Source: Sipunculus nudus (Eukaryota; Annelida; Sipuncula; Golfingiida; Sipunculidae). Taken from it: 64,000 nucleotides of DNA. Below are positions 36,351 through 49,020 of the stretch, one piece after another. A program made the position numbers and the translations under genes. Every line of letters begins with the position of its first letter. Positions within the stretch are counted from its first letter, which is position 1. A model generated the notes under the pieces. The model saw only the letters and a program-made list of their open reading frames with translations, was not told the DNA's origin and did not search any database. The stretch is taken from assembly GCA_026874595.1 (NCBI GenBank), contig CM049307.1, positions 26,820,362-26,884,361 on the forward strand. The letters are read 5' to 3'.

Positions 36351-39300
36351 GTGCGTAATGAGTATTATAAGTCAATCTGTCCAGCTGTTTGGTCAGCTGT
36401 GTGATGAGATATTAGTCACTCTGTCACACTGTTTGGTCTGATGTGTGATGAAATATTAGTCAATCTGTCTAGCTGTTTGGTCAGCTATGTGATGAGATAT
36501 TAGTCAATCTGGGTCGCTGTTTGGTCAGCTGTGTGATGAAATATTAGTCAATCTGTCTAGCTGTTTGGTCAGCTGTGTGATGAGATGTGAGTCAATGTGT
36601 CCAACTGTGTGGTCAGCTGTGTGATGAGATATTAGTCAATCTGTCCTGCTGTTTGGTCAGCTATTTGATGAGATATTAGTCACTCTGTCCAGCTTTGGTC
36701 AGGTGCGTGATGAGATATTAGACAATCTATCTACCTGTTTGGTCCGCTGTGTGATGAGATATTAGTCAATCTGTCCCGCTGTTTGGTTAGCTGTGTGATG
36801 AGATATTAGTCACTCTGTCACGCTGTTTGGTCTGTTGTGTGATGAAATATTAGTCAATCTGTCTAGCTATTTGGTCAGCTGTGTGATGAGATATTAGTCA
36901 ATCTGTCCCGCTGTTTGGTCAGCTGTGTGATGAGATATTAGTCACTCTGTCAAGCTTTGGTCAGGTGCGTGATGAGATATTAGACAATCTGTCTACTTGT
37001 TTGGTCCGCTGTGTGAATAGATATTAGTCAGCGTGTCCAGCTGTTACGTCAGCTGTGTAATGAGATATAACAATCTAACAAGCTTTTTGGTCACCTGTGT
37101 GATGAGATGTGAGTCAATGTGTCCAACTGTGTGGTCAGCTGTGTGATGTGATATAGTCAATCTGTCCCGCTGTTTGGTCAGCTGTGTGATGAAATATTAG
37201 TTAATCTGTCTAGCTGTTTGGTCAGCTGTGTGATGAGATATTAGTCAATCTGTCCCGCTGTTTGGTCAGCTGTGTGATGAGATATAAGTCACTCTGTCCA
37301 GCTTTGGTCAGGTGCGTGATGAGATATTAGACAATCTGTCTAATGGTAAGCTGTGTGATGAGATGTGAGTCAATGTGTCCAACTGTGTGGTCAGCTGTGT
37401 TATGTGATATAAGTCAATCTGTCCCGCTGTTTGGTCAGCTGTGTGATGAAATATTAGTTAATCTGTCTAGCTGTTTGGTTAGCTGTGTAATGAGATATTA
37501 GTCAATCTGTCCCGCTGTTTGGTCAGCTGTGTGATGAGATATAAGTCACTCAGTCCAGTTTTGGTCAGCTGCGTGATGAGATATTAGACAATCTGTCTAC
37601 TTGTTTGGTCCGCTGTGTGAATAGATATTAGTCAGTGTGTCCAGCCGTTACGTCAGCTGTGTAATGAGATATAACAATCTAACAAGCTTTTTGGTCAGCT
37701 GTGTGATGAGATGTGAGTCAATGTGTCCAACTGTGTGGTCACCTGTGTGATGTGATATAAGTCAATCTGTCCCGCTGTTTGGTCAGCTGTGTGATGAAAT
37801 ATAAGTTAATTTGTCTAGCTGTTTGGTCAGCTGTGTGATGAGATATTAGTCAATCTGGGTCGCTGTTTGGTCAGCTGTGTGATGAGATATTAGTCAATCT
37901 GGGTCGCTGTTTGGTCAGCTTCGTGATGAGATATTAGTCACTCTCTCACGCTGTTTGGTCTGTTGTGTGATGAAATATTAGTCAATCTGTCTAGCTGTTT
38001 GGTCAGCTGTGTGATGAGATATTAGTCAATCTGTCCCGCTGTTACGTCAGCTGTGTACTGAGATATAACAATCTAACAAGCTTTTTGGTCAGCTGTGTGA
38101 TGAGATGTGAGTCAATGTGTCCAACTGTGTGGTCAGCTGTGTGATGTGATATTAGTCAATCTGTCTACTTGTTTGGTCCGCTGTGTGAATAGATATTAGT
38201 CAGTGTGTCCAGCTGTTACGTCAGCTGTGTAATGAGATATAACAATCTAACAAGCTTTTTGGTCAGCTGTGTGATGAGATGTGAGTCAATGTGTCCAACT
38301 GTGTGGTCTGTTGTGTGATGAGATATTAGTCACTCTGTCACGCTGTTTGGTCTGTTGTGTGATGAAATATTAGTCAATCTGTCTAGCTGTTTGGTCAGCT
38401 GTGTGATGAGATATTAGTCAATCTGTCCCGCTGTTACGTCAGCTGTGTACTGAGATATAACAATCTAACAAGCTTTTTGGTCAGCTGTGTGATGAGATGT
38501 GAGTCAATGTGTCCAACTTTGTGGTCAGCTGTGTGATGTGATATTAGTCAATCTGTCTACTTGTTTGGTCCGCTGTGTGAATAGATATTAGTCAGTGTGT
38601 CCAGCTGTTACGTCAGCTGTGTAATGAGATATAACAATCTAACAAGCTTTTTGGTCAGCTGTGTGATGAGATGTGAGTCAATGTGTCCAACTGTGTGGTC
38701 TGTTGTGGGATGAAATATTAGTCAATCTGTCTAGCTGTTTGGTCAGCTGTGTGATGAGATATTAGTCACTCTGTCACACTGTTTGGTTCTGTTGTGTGAT
38801 GAAATATTAGTCAATCTGTCTAGCTGTTTGGTCAGCTGTGTGATGGGATATTAGTCAATCTGTCCCGCTGTGTGGTCAGCTATGTGATGAGATATTAGTC
38901 ACTCTGTTTAGCTTTGGTCAGGTGCGTGATGAGATATTAGACAATCTGTCTACTTGTTTAGTCCGCTGTGTGAATAGATATTAGTCAATCTGTCCAGCTG
39001 TTACGTCAGCTGTGTAATGAGATATAACAATCTAACAAGCTTTTTGGTCAGCTGTGTGATGAGATGTGAGTCAATGTGTCCAACTGTGTGGCCAGCTGTG
39101 TGATGTAATTTTAGTCAATTTCTCCCGCTGTTTGGTCAGCTGTGTGATGAGATATTAGTCAATCTGCCCAGCTGTTACGTCAGCTGTGTAATGAGATATA
39201 ACAATCTATCAAGCTGTTTGGTCAGCCGTGTGATGAGATCTGAGTCAATGTGTCCAACTGAGTGGTCAGCTGTGTGATGTGATATTAGTCAATCTGTCCA

Positions 39301-39577
39301 GCTGTTTGGTCAGCTATGTGGTGAGATATTAGTCATTCTGTCCAGCTGTTTGATCAGCTGTGTGATGAGATATGAGTCAATCTGTCCAGCTGTTTGGTCA
39401 ACTGATTGATGAGATATTAGTCAATCTGTCTAGCTGTTTGGTCAGTCAGCTGTGTGATGAGTTATTAGTCGATCTCTCCAGCTGTTTGGTCAGCCGTGTG
39501 ACGAAATATTTGCATATCTGTCATGCTGTTTGGTCAGCTTGGTGATGAGATATTAGTCAAACTCTCCAACTGTTGGG
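36351..39577. repeat. ~44-bp tandem array with higher-order structure
   Basis: About 74 units of 43-45 bp. Each joins GGTCAGCTGTGTGATGAGAT to ATTAGTCAATCTGTCC and (A/C)GCTGTTT. Variant units recur in blocks: one variant contains TTACGTCAGCTGTGTAATGA followed by ATAACAATCTAACAAGC, then a unit with GATGTGAGTCAATGTGTCC. TTACGTCAGC is found near 37043, 37647, 38041, 38214, 38432, 38607, 38999 and 39173. The spacings are thus close to 4, 5, 9 and 14 units. Most units contain the palindrome CAGCTG. No long reading frame crosses it. Confidence 0.97.
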
Positions 39578-41879
39578 TATCCATTCCGAGCAAGACAAGC
39601 GCTTCAGTCTTTTAAGCATTTCCTATTCTGTTATACACGTTTGTCAAATATATAGAAATAATTGTTTAAATTAGATGCAGATATTACATCAGAAATATCA
39701 ATATGTTTAGCATGCATATCTTGATCATAGAATAACCTTAATCCATAAAAGAATCATTGTATATCTGGGTAATGAATAAGTAAATGTGGCTGAGAAAAAT
39801 ATAAAAATAATGTTCAACAGATATATCTGTGAGCCAGTTTCTCATATGCTGATGGTTCTATTCCAGGTTATTGTATACATATATTACGCTCATCAGTAAG
39901 TATAAAAATTAAACTGAGGTCCTTTTCGGGAATTTTGTTCATCTGTGCATGATTTTAATGGAAGAATTAATATTTCACGACATGTGTGGATAAATACCCT
40001 TTGCATCTTAGGTATTCAATTAAAATCTTGATTATTAATATGTTTTTTTTTAAATATAAACAAGAACATAACTGAATTGTAAATAACATTCTCAGTCAGT
40101 AATTATAAAAGTAAATCGTCTAGTATCATTCTTCATCTTACACCATGGCTTAATCACTTTTTTTTTAGCTATGAATTTCTCATCTTATATTTTAGCTCCC
40201 AAATTAAAACTGCTATAAAAGCGATTGTTAGGAGATGAAAACAAACTGATTCTGTTTTTAAGATCCCGAACAGTCCACTTTCCTGTAAAACACATCCTCT
40301 GAGAATTCAAGTGTAGGTAATAATGTTGATTTGAAAATATGCATTTCAAAGTTGTTAATAACTGACAGGGACTGCTCATTATTTTTTTGGTCCTCATTTA
40401 CGTTTTATAATGAAAGCGGCAAAAAAGAGCGGCAAAAAAGAAGAAGTGACAAGAACATTTCAAGAACTCGATATAACCCGTTCGAAATCTTGTGGATTCA
40501 TTGTTTGTTAAATGGATCTATTCCGATATCTGACCTCTGATGAATAAAGATGATTTTTGTGACCTTGTGTACAAAAGTAAACCAATGAGCACCGATCCCA
40601 CGTTTTAACAGGGATCGTTTTGTTTATAGGCACCTATAAATAAAATATATGATGCCTGTCAAAATGTCACCGTTTGTTAGCCAAACAATTTCAACAAGGA
40701 CATAAGGGGGCAAATCAGACTGACAACAGTTTGTAAACGACAAACGATTCTTTAAAGTCACAAGACTAACAACTCTAGACCTTTCAATTTCCGCACATGT
40801 GCAATCAACGACTTCCGGTTACATATATTTTCTGTTTGACAAAATAGTAACGTGCTTTGTTTACAACAGCTTGTAGATAAACAAGCTTATACCTCCATCA
40901 CAGGATCACTATAAATGCTTTTCTTAGCAGGAATTACGTAATGTTCATTAATATGTACGCAGAGGAAGCCAGATATCCCATAAATTCTACAAATAAGCAA
41001 GGGGAACAGCTGGCTCTAACATTTAGTGCGACAATTAAACGATCAAAGCAGAAGTATGATACGACAGCTTGGCGGATAACAAAACACGCTAATTATATCA
41101 TGTCGGTAGGATTTACAGTGGGCTTGTGTATGTGGTAAAACCAGACTGTTTCCTGGAAATCCCCAACCAGGAAGTTTGCTTCGTTATCCTCGCTCCTATT
41201 TGCTCAATCAGTTTAAATCTTGGTGTCAGCGGCGTGGTGATCGAGCATCCCAAAGTCTGAGGAGAAAACCTTGCCTTTTTAAGCGGGAGTTCTGACCATG
41301 TGGCACTTCAGATTAACGGGCCCATTTGTTTCCACTTTTAAAAAGTCGAACATGTTCCATATTCAAACCGCCCATGAATAAGCGGCAAGAGAATGTTTTG
41401 TTAAAGACTGACATTCTGCCAAGTCAACGTAAGAAATATCATGACTAATAGGCTTATCATCACAAATAAGCTCCCGGCTTTGGTCGCAAAGAGTTCTCCA
41501 AGATCTATTAAGTGATACGATATCATATGCCCAAGAAACTTGAGAAAAAATGTATTCATGGTCCCTGTATAAAATTTCAAATCGTGCATGGTCGTGTTAC
41601 TAGTACTCTGTACAAGGGCGCACTGTATTTTGGTAGTTATTCATTTACACGTGATTCTTGTAACTGCGTTACTTGACCTCTTTTTCTTAGAATCTCTGTT
41701 GTCGGAATAATGAAATCCTGACACGTGTCTACAAAAACCTGCGGTGAAAAAAGGCCACGGATCATGTCAGTATTGTTTTGAAAAATTTTCATCCAGAGTA
41801 TTTTCCTTAATGTTTTAATAAAATCGTAATCATCCTGGTTAATATACTAACCCTTTTGTTGAAAAGAGTTAAAATCAAA
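39578..41879. other. Unassigned non-coding sequence
   Basis: No gene recognised. 41140-41390 is unique-looking with balanced composition. Short frames (40185-40397, 40331-40540, 40941-41138) resemble nothing known. Confidence 0.5.
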
Positions 41880-42330
41880 GCTAATAAGTGCCGGGAGGGG
41901 CAGTGGTAATTTAAGATAATATGTGGAGATCTGTGAGTAAAAAAACGAGTATATTGAGGTTTTATGAAGTATGTGGAGGGAGATATGTGAGCAGAGGACA
42001 AGGCTGATAAGTCGGGGGGGGGGGGGTCTGGTAGTTATAGGTAATTTTTGGAGGTTTGTGAGTTAAGAACAAAGTTGATAAGGCGGGGGAGGGGAGGAAT
42101 TAGTTACAGGTAATGTGGGGAAATCTATAAGCGTACAGAACCGTAGTTGTATGTAATTTACGGAAATCTGAGATGTTATATATGGAAATCTGAGATGTCA
42201 TATGTGGAAATTTGAGACGTAATTTTCGGAAATCTGAGATGTAATATACGGAAATCTGAGATGTGATATACAGAAATCTGAGATGTAATATATACGGAAA
42301 TCTGAGATGTAATATACGGATAACTGAGAG
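41880..42330. repeat. Compound minisatellite (about 70-bp, then 22-bp units)
   Basis: The left part has three G-rich units marked by (G/T)ATAAG(T/G)C(C/G)GGG and GGTAATTT...GGAG(A/G)T(C/T)TGTGAG, including a run of 13 G near 42014-42026. From about 42152 it becomes roughly eight 22-bp units of the form GTAATATACGGAAATCTGAGAT. The 22-bp unit resembles the last third of the longer unit. Confidence 0.8.
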
Positions 42331-42381
42331 CGACCGAATTAGCGAGTACGCTTAGGATACATTTTGTACATTTGTAAATAC

Positions 42382-42419
42382 ATATGTATATATATTTATA
42401 ATATATATATATATATATT

Positions 42420-42468
<49 letters not shown>
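42382..42468. repeat. (AT)n microsatellite
   Basis: Long AT tract with a few ATTTAT interruptions at its left. Confidence 0.95.
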
Positions 42469-42471
<3 letters not shown>

Positions 42472-43536
42472 AAATTAGAAACACTTCTTGTTAATTACAA
42501 TTTAGGAATCATATTCATACATATTAACAATGATGGTTTATCTTTACCGGCGAGCTTCTTTACATGCGTTACACTAATACCAGCTTTCTATGAAACTGCA
42601 GCTTAAACCCTTTGCAGAGCCAGTTGTCAATCTGACTCTTGCTTATCTTATTGTTATAAAAGCAGTGATTACTCCAAAACCTGAACAGCAAAAATGTAGG
42701 ATATTCTATTATGTAAATGCTGTCTTGATCCTTTGAATCTAATAGGCAGGCTTTAAATTATGTTACAGTCACCTCATTTTTGTGGTAATTAGCTAATTAA
42801 TGGTCGTTCTCGGAAGCCTATTTGGTTTCTCATAAACAGTGTTAACTTTTGTTGCCCTCTTTTGAGCCAGTTAGATGCATTATTCATGGATAGTGGAACT
42901 GAAAGGAAGTTGCAAAATCTATAAAATTGGTCATTACCAGACGGGTTTAAACAAACCTTACAAGAACCGGCTGGTTTTTGGTCATTTATCGTGCATGAAA
43001 TATTTAACTTATACAAATTACCACATAAAAGTGGACACTAACTTAATGCTATCTAATTTTCTTGAATCTCTTCATGTGCCCAAAGGATATCGCTGTAACA
43101 TAATGGGATTCTCATTGAATTTGTTCCAATGTTTAAGACAGAGGAGACCATTTATAAAGAGTCTCTCGACAGTGACTGACAGAGACGGATACAAACATGT
43201 TCAACTACGGTTGCCCCCCCCCCCCCCCAACCCCCAACAACCCAACAATGTAACACCAAGTAATTCTTGTTAACGTTTTTCATATAAGACAAGTCCAACA
43301 AAGAGAAGGATCGTGCACCAGGAGTGTCTACATATATTGATGATATACTTTATAATTCATTGTATTCAGCTGAAACACCTAGGTCAAATTGCAAGCCAGG
43401 TTACATTACTATTTATTTAATGACATGAGTTTGGAATTAATTAAATAAAGGTTTGTTATGAAAGAAGGACATAAAACCTCGATAAAATAAAGAAAAGCTT
43501 TCTTAATTCAGGTAAATGAACTCTAGAACATAGACG
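42469..43536. other. Unassigned sequence; 132-codon frame not accepted
   Basis: The plus-strand frame 42875-43273 (132 codons) ends in a Pro-rich tail that is only the reading of a 15-C run (43214-43228). The rest is unlike any family I recognise and overlaps an equally open minus-strand frame. Confidence 0.45.
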
Positions 43537-43770
43537 AGGGGCGGATACAGGACCGTAGAAAAAAAAGGGGGGGGGGTACCCTGGCACAGGCAAACAACTG
43601 TAACAGGAGAGCCAGTAGAATGTATACATAACTCACACAATGAGAAATGGGGATATAATACGTCATAATACGGCGCTGTTTACGGTATATAACGTAAAAC
43701 TTCTATTTCCCAAAGTTTCAAGGTAAGAAAACGCGCAAGCCCCAACCCTTCCCTTTAAATCCGCCCCTAG
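43537..43770. mobile_element. MITE of the GGGGCGGAT family
   Basis: The left end GAGGGGCGGATACAGG and the right end AAATCCGCCCCTAG form inverted repeats around GGGGCGGAT. The ~234-bp interior is non-coding and has a G10 run at 43567-43576, close to the left end. Closest relative in the window: 11508-11707. Target duplication unclear. Confidence 0.55.
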
Positions 43771-46700
43771 TGACCTCCCGTAATGATCGGAATGACGTTA
43801 CGTAAAAATAACTATATCCTCAATGAGTGTTAACAACGCAGTTTTTGCAGCGGGCCTGCGTGACCACAGACTTGATAAAAAAAAGTTCAGTCATAACATT
43901 GATAAAAATGATGGGGAGACAGCTAGTCCATAGGGAATACTTTCTTTCAAAAAGTTTTGAACATTACAGAAAAATGTTTACCTTATATAAAACGATTGAA
44001 AATGTAAATATTTTTTTAAGCTGAGCACTATGACTTCTTTTAGTGCCGTACAAACACAGCTAGCGCATCCTGGAGATTGTATCACCTGATAATATGACCA
44101 ACATGAACAAACACTCTTTTACTCTTCTTTACATTTTCCAAACAAATTTTTTAAGAAAAATATAAAGGATAATGGAGAGCGCATCTTTGCAGTTCGTCAT
44201 GTCCATATCACATGGAGCAGCGATGAATAGGGTACATCTGTATTTTCTCAGCCTAAAGTTCACTTGCTTCCCGGGGAATATGGAAGCTCATATTTCCTTC
44301 TACCCTGGCACCTGAAAGATTTAAGAAAGAGGTCCGAGGCGCAGCATTGCTACGGGAGGTCTTATATTTTGGAGGTAAACACGAGAAACCCTAATTAAAT
44401 AGAAAGAAAAACTAATACGGCGTAGGTGATTGCTGGTTGTGAGCTCGTAGATTCTACACAAATGATGTCACGGAGGTGCACCACGGAAGCACAGCGAGCC
44501 ATTACCGAGTCACTGGTGACAGGATAATGTATACCAACTATGCTGTCTACACTCTCATATGCTGTTAGTATCCAAGTGGTTATTACTCATGTTATTGCGG
44601 GTCAATATTCCGTCAGCTCGGGTCACATAAACTCGTCAGCCTGCCTCCATAGACCAAGAGGCTTCTCAGTCATTGTTATCACATTGTCTTGAGGGAGGAC
44701 AAGTGAGCTGGCCCTAAATCCCGGCATCTATTACAAGTCACGGTCCACTGTTTGAGACAAGTTGTATTATATGTATGATATTAAATCAGCTTGCCGCTTG
44801 TCTATTTGTTTCGGTTCTGTATTTGAAAGACATAAAACTATCCCAACAAAGTATTGTTTTGTGCTGATAGTGGTAAAATCACATTACTTTTATACAATAA
44901 AATATGAAATCCGTAATAAACGTTTTCATAATATTTGATTTGAGAATTGACCGTAGTTTCCATAATTTATTTTCAGATAAATCAATCAGGAATAATAACT
45001 TGTATAGTTTTCTCCTAAATTTATTTATGTGGGAAACGAAACCAAATGTGTCATGTTGTGTCATGGGGTTTAGTTCGTATTGAAGGGACAGTCAGTTTTG
45101 ATGCAGCGCCAGATTAAGATGATAGTATTGTAAATGTAGTGCATCTTCATGAATCCCGGGATGTTGAACCAAATAGACCTGTATAAACAGAGACGGCCGT
45201 GTTAATGGATGGGGATGTGTTAATTTGTTCGTACATGTTCTTATCGGATACTAAATTTCCGAGTCAAATACAGAAGTATGCATACATATTTTCCCATTGA
45301 TATACCGTACAGCAAGAACAAGCTGCATGTGGTACATGTGTGGTAATTTGTAATATTCTGCTTAATACTTTTACTATATTGTCAGTTGCCATATTTTTAT
45401 GCCTCGTGTATTAACTCAGATTGTATATGCAAACTGAGACGCCCTGGGCGAACAGGTACTACATTTAGACGAAACCAAAATATGAGCCGTCACATTCTCA
45501 GGGGAAAAACATGTGAGAGTACCTTAATCACAACTGTTCTGCAAGTCCGAAAATAGTTTGGTTCCCTGGGAATAAACCCTATACCACTTCTGCAAACCCA
45601 GCAAGACAGATATCCTGATGTTCGTAATAAATCACGTTCTTTATATAGTTGTATACCAAGGGATAACCATCATAATATAATGAACGTGCACCCATATCCC
45701 AGTAATATATGACATAATAGACGCTCTTGGTTCATGTTACTGTCGATAATGTTGTGTATCTGACGCCATTCATTTTTATCAGTCAGTGGTCTTGTTCATA
45801 CAATAACAGTTGGAACCAAATGGATTTTTTATTAAATATAACACATGATGTTGGCTTTTACAAACCCATAGTGAATTCATATTAAATATCTAGGCTTTAT
45901 TACTTCCATACAAAGGAGAAAATATTTTGTTAATACTGAAATAAAGATTTGCGTATTAAAAGAAGACAAACTGTGAATCAGATTGATTTAATATATTTCG
46001 ACAAAATGGAACTAATCCATAATGCCATTGGTTTCTTTCGGCATTTTTCTAGCCTTGTTCAAAAGAACATTATTTTAATCGAGACATTTGAGGATGGGAA
46101 GCTGCGAGACATGGTTGGCTGTGAGTCTTGGATGTCTTAGGTGAACAATAAAAAAGTACAATAATTCCAAAACATGTCCTACAAAATTAATTTCAGTTTT
46201 CTGATATAATACGTTTAATCTCGCTTTCTCTGGCAATCTTCCCTATTAATCTGTCGCCGATTTTTTATCTTAAGAAAGCAGCAGACTAGAAAAATTAGAA
46301 TGCCACTTCGCTCTCTAGACGTCAAAAATAATTAGGCCCGCTTTAGATATAATTGTATAAGCCCAGACGCTATACACATCCAATCTTGAAGTTGAGACTG
46401 GAAGATTAAATGTTTCACCTGCCCACCTGAGTATGATTATAATAACTTGAACTTTATATAAATATGTCGCACACCTGCCGTTTGGAAGTATTAACGGATC
46501 GTAGCTAACGTTGAAAAAAATAGAGATTTTTTTATGGATTTTATGTCAATAACGTATGACTTGTAATTTGCATAGTCCGTTTCATCTGCCTGCATATACA
46601 TATATATTGGAAAGTATATCGGTAAATACTATAGTGATAAAAAAATTTAAATTATGTATTGTTGCTGCATTGCCCGCTTCACTCAATCATTTGCTGTTTG

Positions 46701-46962
46701 TTCATCAATATTTTCTCTCTGTTCTCTCCTGGAGTGACAAGGATCCAAGAGACCATGGGTAACCACTGGGTACGGATTGACGTGTATTCTTATCATATCG
46801 TACCCTCCTAAAATCTGAAGCGTTACAAATTAGCGAAGCAACCAGTGCCATGAGACGACCTGTTTGACGTATATCCATATATGCCCTGGGTTAATTTAGC
46901 TCCCTCCAAATACTTCACCTGTCAGTGATTTCTTTCGGTATTAGGTGACTAAAAAAGACTCG
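43771..46962. other. Unassigned non-coding sequence, possible conserved elements
   Basis: No gene recognised. 44400-44770 is repeat-free and of balanced composition, a reasonable place to look for conserved non-coding sequence. The region ends where homology to the retrotransposon LTR begins. Confidence 0.5.
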
Positions 46963-47165
46963 TTGTATTGATTTAGTGTATTGTAATGTTAGGGTTATTT
47001 TAAGAATAAATTATAGTTATTTATTAACAAAAACTACTGACTTCTTTATTCATTCCCCTAGACATTTCACGCTGCCTAGTGTTACAGAATGTGATTTTTT
47101 TATCTCCTTGACAAAATTTGTGTTCATCACGCATAGGTGATCTGTTGATATTAGATTCCTTAACA
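46963..47165 (+). repeat. 5' LTR, truncated (R/U5 remnant)
   Basis: Matches the last ~200 bp of the 3' LTR, from TTGTATTGATTTAGTGTA to the terminal TTAACA. The first ~615 bp, including the TATA box, are absent. The AATAAATTATAGTTATTTAT here shows the uninterrupted form of the site that carries the MITE in the 3' LTR. Confidence 0.92.
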
Positions 47166-47171
47166 TAAAAT

Positions 47172-47189
47172 TTGGGGCTCGTCCGGGAT
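47172..47189 (+). promoter_or_regulatory. Primer-binding site, tRNA-Pro type
   Basis: TTGGGGCTCGTCCGGGAT starts 7 bp after the LTR end. It differs by one base from the complement of the tRNA-Pro 3' end used by many retroelements, so minus-strand DNA synthesis was probably primed by tRNA-Pro. Confidence 0.9.
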
Positions 47190-47285
47190 GCCTAATAGTT
47201 TTGACAATTTATTAGGCCTTGACCTTGACATTGTTTTATCATACATTGTTTACAATACATTTTGTTATTGTTTTGACATTTTAAC

Positions 47286-48538
47286 ATGGCAGATTTCAAA
47301 CCTGATACATTTGTTGACGATCCTGACCCTGATCAACTTGAACAGTTGTCAAAAGAACAGTTGTTGCGTTTGGGACAACACTTAGGGCTAAGTGTGAAAA
47401 AGGCTTTGAGAAAGCCTGACATCATTGCTAAAATCATGTAAGATCTAGTTAGCAAAGGGTTAATTGAAGAGACTGAAGTTGAAACATCAAAAAATGACAG
47501 CCTTGCTATGCAATTAGAATTGAAAAAGTTGGAAATGCAACATGAGCTAGCATTTAAAGAGAGGGAAGAACGGTTAGAAAGAGAAAGACTAGAAAAGAAA
47601 TAGAAAGAGACAGACTAGAAAAAAGAAAAAGAAATGGAGTTAAAACGACTGGAGTTAGAAAGACTTAATCAAGAACATAGTCTAAGTGCAACCCCAACTC
47701 ACAGTTTTGATGTTACTAAACACATTAGACTTGTCCCACCTTTTCAAGAAAAAGAGGTTGATAAATATTTCTTACACTTTGAGAAGGTAGCTGGAAATTT
47801 AAAGTGGCCTTAGGAAAATTGGACTATGCTGTTACAAAGTGTACTGACTGGCAAGGCCAGAGAAATTTATACAGAGCTTTCAGTAGAAGCTGCTGCTGAC
47901 TATGACCTGGTAAAACGGTTAATCCTAAAAGGTTATGAGTTAGTTCCGGAGGCTTACCGCAAGAAATTCAGAAATTGGGAAAAGCGCAAAGAACAGACCT
48001 ACGTCGAAATAGCTAGACAAAAGAACAATTGTTTGATCGCTGGTGTAGTTCTAAGAATGTAATGAACGATTATGACAATTTGCGCCAGTTGATTTTGCTT
48101 GAAGAATTCAAGCGATGCATTAACGCAGATGTTTAAACTATTCTTGAAGAGAAAAGTCCAGAAACACTTGACATTGCTGCTCAATTAGCTGATGATTATT
48201 CATTAACACACAAAATGTCCTTTACTAGCAAATCAAACCAGTCATTCACAAACAAGAATGTAAATCAGTATGGTCAAAAGAAGTTTACAGCGCAGTCATC
48301 CAGTACTAGTAGTCCTGATAGTTCAGCAAAGCCCATAGCTACACCTCAGTCCACATCCACTGTGTCTAAGTCCAACAAATACCAGTCACTTTCAAAGAAA
48401 ATATGTAATTACTGCAAGAAGGAAGGTCATCGTATATCTGACTGCTGGAAACTTCCGAATAAACCAAATAGCAAACCTTCTGGTTTTGTTTCAAAATCTA
48501 TGCATAGCATAGTACAAGAGCCAGGTCCTTTAATGTAA
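47286..48538 (+). pseudogene. gag, broken (coiled coil, SCAN-like capsid, CCHC)
   Basis: Gag packages the element RNA in a virus-like particle. The ATG at 47286 opens MADFKPDTFVDDPDPDQ. A Glu/Arg/Lys-rich coiled-coil-like stretch follows (about 47500-47690). Next is a capsid segment with VPPFQEKEVDKYF, FEKVA, LLQSVLTGKARE and a block around VPEAYRKKFR that continues into LRQLILLEEFKRCI and LAADDY-type residues (AAQLADDYS). The latter resembles the SCAN domain of vertebrate zinc-finger proteins. A nucleocapsid knuckle CNYCKKEGHRISDC lies at about 48403-48445. In-frame stops occur at 47439, 47601 and 47811. The frame changes near 48020 and there is a further stop near 48134. The product ends in a Ser-rich C-terminus at 48536. 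Confidence 0.88.
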
Positions 48539-49020
48539 ATAAGGGGTACAACTCCTTTATTGACTCCAATAAAGAGTTTGATGCTACGGAGGCCAACGTG
48601 CCGTCTGAATACAAAGAAGAATCCGTAGCTTACGGGGTAAAAACCTCAGTTGATTCCTGCGAGGAATTAAATAAGGCTAGGTCCGTTCAAGACTCCTGCG
48701 AGGAGTATCCTTTAAATAAGACTAAGTCCTTTTATGACTCTTGAAAGAGTATTTCACATGAGGCCAGTTCCTCTTATGACAAACAGAAGTTTGTTTCTGC
48801 AGAGGAAAATTCCTCTGTTGACTCCAGTGAGGAGTTTGATGATAAAAGGATTGAGATTCCTTAAATGACTGAGAAAGAGTTTATGACTGACACTGTCAAT
48901 ATCAGTTCTTGGTTTGATGAAGCTGAGGTAATAGATTCCTCTCTTGACTCTGAAATGGAGTTATTTGAGCCATTCATACATCAGGTTTTGTATTACTTTC
49001 AAGTGATTTTTCAGATTCTA
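48539..49020 (+). pseudogene. Acidic gag-pol spacer with DS..E repeats
   Basis: A single frame with two stops (near 48742 and 48862) encodes an acidic, Ser-rich segment. A short motif (Asp-Ser-x-x-Glu-Glu/Phe) returns six times, near 48562, 48652, 48690, 48738, 48820 and 48945. At DNA level each is a small imperfect palindrome such as GACTCCTGCGAGGAGT. It lies between the nucleocapsid knuckle and the protease in a frame different from both, so further frame changes are needed to link them. Function unknown. Confidence 0.6.

Noticed and set aside
36351-39577. CRISPR array
   Set aside because: Units are contiguous with no unique spacers and the DNA is eukaryotic; it is a tandem array. The same applies to 62183-63913.
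42875-43273. 132-codon frame with Pro-rich tail
   Set aside because: The Pro tail is a C homopolymer, the opposite strand is equally open, and no family is recognised.
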